DNA from: Streptomyces sp. MBT53
GTDB taxonomy: Bacteria; Actinomycetota; Actinomycetes; Streptomycetales; Streptomycetaceae
DNA length: 64,000 nucleotides
Direction: 5' to 3'
Assembly: GCF_016654115.1 (NCBI RefSeq)
Contig: NZ_JAEQAZ010000031.1
Span: forward strand, 892 to 64,891
Position 1 is the first letter of the stretch, and the number at the start of each line of letters is the position of its first letter. The position numbers and the translations under genes are program-made. Positions 61,397 to 64,000 of the stretch are shown here, piece after piece. Under the pieces are notes generated by a model. The model was given only the letters and a program-made list of their open reading frames with translations, had not been told where the DNA came from and did no database searches.

Positions 61397-61945
61397 ATGA
61401 CAACTGCACTGCCGAACGACGGCGCGGCGACGGCGGACTACTACCGTCCGCGCGTCCTGCACGTCCCCGCCGACAAGGGGGTGGTCAAGTGGATGTCCGG
61501 CGATGTCTACGAGACCCTGGCGACGGCCGACGCCACCGACGGCGCACTCGGTTTCACCGTCTGCCGGGTGCCCCCGGGCGGCGGACCGATAGCCCACGTG
61601 CACAAGAGCGCCGACGAGTCCTTCTACGTCGTCTCGGGTTCGCTGGAGTTCCTGAACGGCGACCGGACCTTCGTCGCCGACGCCGGTGACTTCGTGTTCG
61701 TGCCGCGGGGCACCCGGCACCGGTTCCGCAACCGCACCGGCGAGCAGGCGCACATGGTGTCCTTCTTCACCCCCGGCGGGGGCGAGGGCCTGTGGCTGGA
61801 GGGTGGCGACGACCCCGTACCCGGTGCGACGCCCGAGTTCTGGCCGCCGGAGCGCGGTCTCGCGCTGGGCCCGCTGCTCGGCCGCCCGGACATCGACCTG
61901 GAGATCCTGCCCGAGGAAGCGGACCTCGGCGGGCCGGCCGACTAG
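61397..61945 (+). CDS. cupin domain protein
   Basis: A 182-residue single-domain cupin: motif 1 PIAHVHKSADESFYVVSG with the His and Glu metal ligands, motif 2 FVFVPRGTRHRFRN with the third His. The family includes quercetin-2,3-dioxygenase-like and sugar-binding proteins. It lies 63 bases after the MBL gene on the same strand, so it may belong to the same TetR-controlled unit. Followed by a strong hairpin. Confidence 0.92.
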   Translation: MTTALPNDGAATADYYRPRVLHVPADKGVVKWMSGDVYETLATADATDGALGFTVCRVPPGGGPIAHVHKSADESFYVVSGSLEFLNGDRTFVADAGDFVFVPRGTRHRFRNRTGEQAHMVSFFTPGGGEGLWLEGGDDPVPGATPEFWPPERGLALGPLLGRPDIDLEILPEEADLGGPAD

Positions 61946-61959
61946 GCCGGTGCGGTGCG

Positions 61960-62005
61960 GGCGGCACAGGGACGGGAAAGGGGGCTTCCTCGTCCCTGTG
62001 CCGCC
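61960..62005. terminator. strong hairpin terminator after the cupin gene
   Basis: GGCGGCACAGGGACG (61960-61974) and CGTCCCTGTGCCGCC (61991-62005), perfect 15-bp stem with a 16-base loop, between convergent genes. Confidence 0.75.
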
Positions 62006-62023
62006 TCCGTTCGAGGGGGACCG

Positions 62024-63256
62024 CTAGCGGAGGGACTCCGGGTTCGACGGGACCGGCCGGTCGTAGACGTGGTCCGGGGTGACGATCTCGGTGACCGCGC
62101 GGGCGACGAGTGAGGACGGTTCCTGGCCGCCGTAGGTGATGTCGGTGTTGAGGATCACGACCAGGGTGGCCTTCAGCGACGGGAGGTAGACGGTCACGGT
62201 CTCGTAGCCCGGGATGGAGCCGTTGTGGCCGATCCAGCCGCCGCTCTCGAAGATGCCCAGGCCGTAGCTGAGGCCGGGGAAGCCGGTCGGCAGCATCCTG
62301 AGCCGCTGCCGCTGGGTCTCCGGGCTGAGGAGCGTGCCGGTGGCGACGGTCCTGGCCCAGCTGCGCAGATCGTGCAGGTCGGAGATCATCGCCCCGGCCG
62401 TCCAGGCCCAGCTGGGGTTCCAGTCAGTGGCGTCGGCGACCGCGCCGCTCAGCGTCTGGTTGGTGTAGCCGCGCGCGTGCGGGTCGGGGAACTCGGGGCC
62501 GCCGGGGAGCAGCGTGTGCCCGAGGCGGGCCGGGCGCAGCACCTGCCGGTCGATGAAGTCGGCGGCACGCTGCCCGCTGACCTTCTCGATCACCAGGCCG
62601 AGCAGCACCAGATTGGTGTTGGAGTACTCGAACCGCGTGCCCGGCGCGAACGTGTTGTCGTGCTTGAAGCCGTACGCGAGCACCTCGCGCGGGGTGAACG
62701 AGCGGCTGGTGTCGCTCAGCAGATCCTGCACGAACCCGGGGTCGGCGGTGTAGGGGAACAGTCCGCTGCGCATCTCGGCGAGTTGGCGCAGCGTGATGTG
62801 CCGGCCGTTCGGCACCCCGCGGACATAGCGGGAGATCGGGTCGTCCAGCCGGATCCGTCCGTCGTCGACGAGCCTGAGCAGCGCGGTGACCGTGAAGGTC
62901 TTGGTCTCGCTGCCGATGCGCGCGTACAGGTCGGTGGTCATCGGGCGGTGGGTGACGGTGTCGGCTTCGCCGGTCGCGCGGACGTAGCACCCCTTGCCGG
63001 GCATCCACAGCCCGACGACGACACCGGGGATGCCGGCCTGGCGGCGGACGTCGGCGACGGCCTTGTCCAGCCGGGCGGTCGTCGTACGACCGAGGCCGCC
63101 CGCCGGGCCCGCCGGGCAGTGGTCCCGGTCGCCGCCCGCGAAGGAGACGGTTGCCGCGGTCGTCGTAGCCGTGGCGGATGTGGTTGCCGTCGGGATCAGT
63201 ACGGACGCCGCCAGCAGCGCGGCTGCCACCAGGCGTCGGGAAGGAGTACGTCGCAT
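62024..63256 (-). CDS. secreted serine hydrolase (class C beta-lactamase / D-Ala-D-Ala carboxypeptidase fold)
   Basis: A 410-residue exported protein with a Sec signal (LVAAALLAASVLIPTATTSA). All three active-site boxes of the fold are present: SETK in ARIGSETKTFTV, YSN in FEYSNTNLVLLG and HNG in GWIGHNGSIPGYE. This type acts as a D-alanyl-D-alanine carboxypeptidase or esterase in the cell envelope. The ATG at 63256 starts a normal signal peptide (MRRTPSRR); an upstream frame to 63352 is unlikely. Single-gene unit. Confidence 0.93.
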   Translation of the reverse strand: MRRTPSRRLVAAALLAASVLIPTATTSATATTTAATVSFAGGDRDHCPAGPAGGLGRTTTARLDKAVADVRRQAGIPGVVVGLWMPGKGCYVRATGEADTVTHRPMTTDLYARIGSETKTFTVTALLRLVDDGRIRLDDPISRYVRGVPNGRHITLRQLAEMRSGLFPYTADPGFVQDLLSDTSRSFTPREVLAYGFKHDNTFAPGTRFEYSNTNLVLLGLVIEKVSGQRAADFIDRQVLRPARLGHTLLPGGPEFPDPHARGYTNQTLSGAVADATDWNPSWAWTAGAMISDLHDLRSWARTVATGTLLSPETQRQRLRMLPTGFPGLSYGLGIFESGGWIGHNGSIPGYETVTVYLPSLKATLVVILNTDITYGGQEPSSLVARAVTEIVTPDHVYDRPVPSNPESLR

Positions 63257-63466
63257 GCCGGGCGCTTCTTCCGGTTGGGGGTTGAGGTGGCCACGCCACC
63301 ATCCGGAGTCCGGCGGAAGGTTCTCCTGCGCTGCGCGTCCCTGCGAGTCCACTCGATCGGACGGACGTTCGTCACACTGCGGTCGCCGTGCCGCGGGAAG
63401 GGGAGTGCGGCGGTGACATCCCCGGCCACCGGCGTGCGAGCGCGCCGCGGTGGCCGGGGCCTGGGG

Positions 63467-64000
63467 TCATTTCCCGTACGCCTGGCGGAACTTGGCGATC
63501 TCGTCGTCCGTGACGCCGTTCGCGCCGCACACGGGCACCACGCCGTCCTTGGCGGCCACGACGTAGCGGTCGCCGTCGATGAACGTGAGCGCCTCCGGGC
63601 GGCTGGTGTCGCTGTCGAGGACGACCGTGCGGGCGGTGCCGCCCTTCAGCCAGTGGTCGACGCGGAAGGTGACCACGGTGCCCTTGATGGACGTGACCGT
63701 TCCGATGAAGAGCGTCGGGTATCCGCGCAGGGTGTCGGGGGTGGGCGCCACGCACTTGGCGGAGCCGCCCGCGGCGGTGAGCCTCAGGGCCCCGGCGGCG
63801 GCCGAACTCCCGCTGTGCTTGGCCTGGTTGCCACCCGTGCTCGCCGTGCCACCGCCGCCGTGCGCCATGACGCCGATCCCGATGCCGCCGCCGAGCAGGA
63901 GGAGGCCGACGGCCGCCGCGAGTCCGAGGAGGTGACGGCGGGGCCGTACCGTGGCGGTCTTCGCGGGCCGGAGCGCATCCGCGGTGGTGGTGTTCAAGGT
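63467..64000 (-). CDS. membrane-anchored protein, start probably outside window
   Basis: At least 176 residues: basic N-terminus (RPAKTATVRPRRH), one Gly-rich transmembrane helix (LLGLAAAVGLLLLGGGIGIG) and a small extracellular domain (YPTLFIGTVTSIKGTVVTFR, WLKGGTARTVVLDSDTSRPE, VVPVCGANGVTDDEIAKFRQ). The only start in the window is a TTG at 63997, and the frame stays open to the edge. The domain resembles small OB-like conserved domains of Streptomyces; function unknown. Confidence 0.7.
   Translation of the reverse strand, partial: TLNTTTADALRPAKTATVRPRRHLLGLAAAVGLLLLGGGIGIGVMAHGGGGTASTGGNQAKHSGSSAAAGALRLTAAGGSAKCVAPTPDTLRGYPTLFIGTVTSIKGTVVTFRVDHWLKGGTARTVVLDSDTSRPEALTFIDGDRYVVAAKDGVVPVCGANGVTDDEIAKFRQAYGK

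Overview
High-GC actinobacterial DNA, almost certainly Streptomyces or a close relative. The evidence is strong G/C bias at third codon positions, GTG starts, Tat and Sec secreted proteins, ECF sigma factors, and MmyB-type XRE, TetR and PadR regulators beside stand-alone redox enzymes. There is no rRNA, ribosomal-protein, replication or central-metabolism gene. Fourteen or more broken or truncated genes, two transposase relics and a tRNA-derived attachment-site fragment point to an accessory region, such as a chromosome arm.

1-5.2 kb: a partial CocE-type hydrolase, an SDR plus alpha/beta-hydrolase operon, and two TetR genes with a frameshifted SDR. All are tied together by copies of one palindrome (ACCGATCGGT), two pairs of which are spaced exactly 24 bp apart. 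A 46-bp fragment matching the 3' part of tRNA-Gly(CCC) lies at 5145-5190 with a terminator after it; it looks like the far end of an integrated element extending left of the window. 5.2-10 kb: a PadR/quinone-oxidoreductase operon divergent from a SnoaL protein, then a DUF6153-like/DUF3105/DUF305 membrane trio.

9.7-19 kb: an arsenic (and probably cadmium) region in two modules. The first has a CadD-like exporter, ArsC, and ArsR followed by an aquaporin in the place of an arsenite pump. After a nitroreductase/MarR pair and IS relics, the second has a CVC-type ArsR, a small conserved protein, an ArsO-like flavoprotein, an ArsI-like C-As lyase and a broken MFS gene. Both modules show operator-like inverted repeats. 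19-25 kb: a Rieske protein/TetR operon, then an XRE regulator, two alpha/beta hydrolases, two SnoaL-like proteins and an SDR. An identical 20-bp element, in opposite orientation, lies near the XRE gene and upstream of the SDR.

25-44 kb: a secreted protein, the ruins of a LacI/Gfo-Idh-MocA/TIM-barrel sugar operon, a C-terminally truncated DUF4132 gene, an alcohol dehydrogenase/aldo-keto reductase operon with a divergent XRE regulator, a PPOX flavoprotein, a nuclease-like two-gene operon, a Rieske oxygenase, SDR and quinone-oxidoreductase genes, secreted proteins, and a head-to-head junction of two broken penicillin-binding-protein genes. 44-50 kb: an ECF sigma factor and a membrane protein, divergent from a sigma-like protein fused to a transmembrane segment that is translationally coupled to a class A PBP whose transpeptidase active site is gone. 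This is the most unusual unit here.

49.7-64 kb: large secreted beta-propeller and fibronectin-type proteins, an OmpR-type two-component system, and an exo/endonuclease/phosphatase-fold membrane protein. Its promoter is duplicated 1.3 kb away in front of a truncated FemAB-like gene. Then come a TetR/metallo-beta-lactamase pair, a cupin, a secreted serine hydrolase and a partial membrane protein at the right edge.
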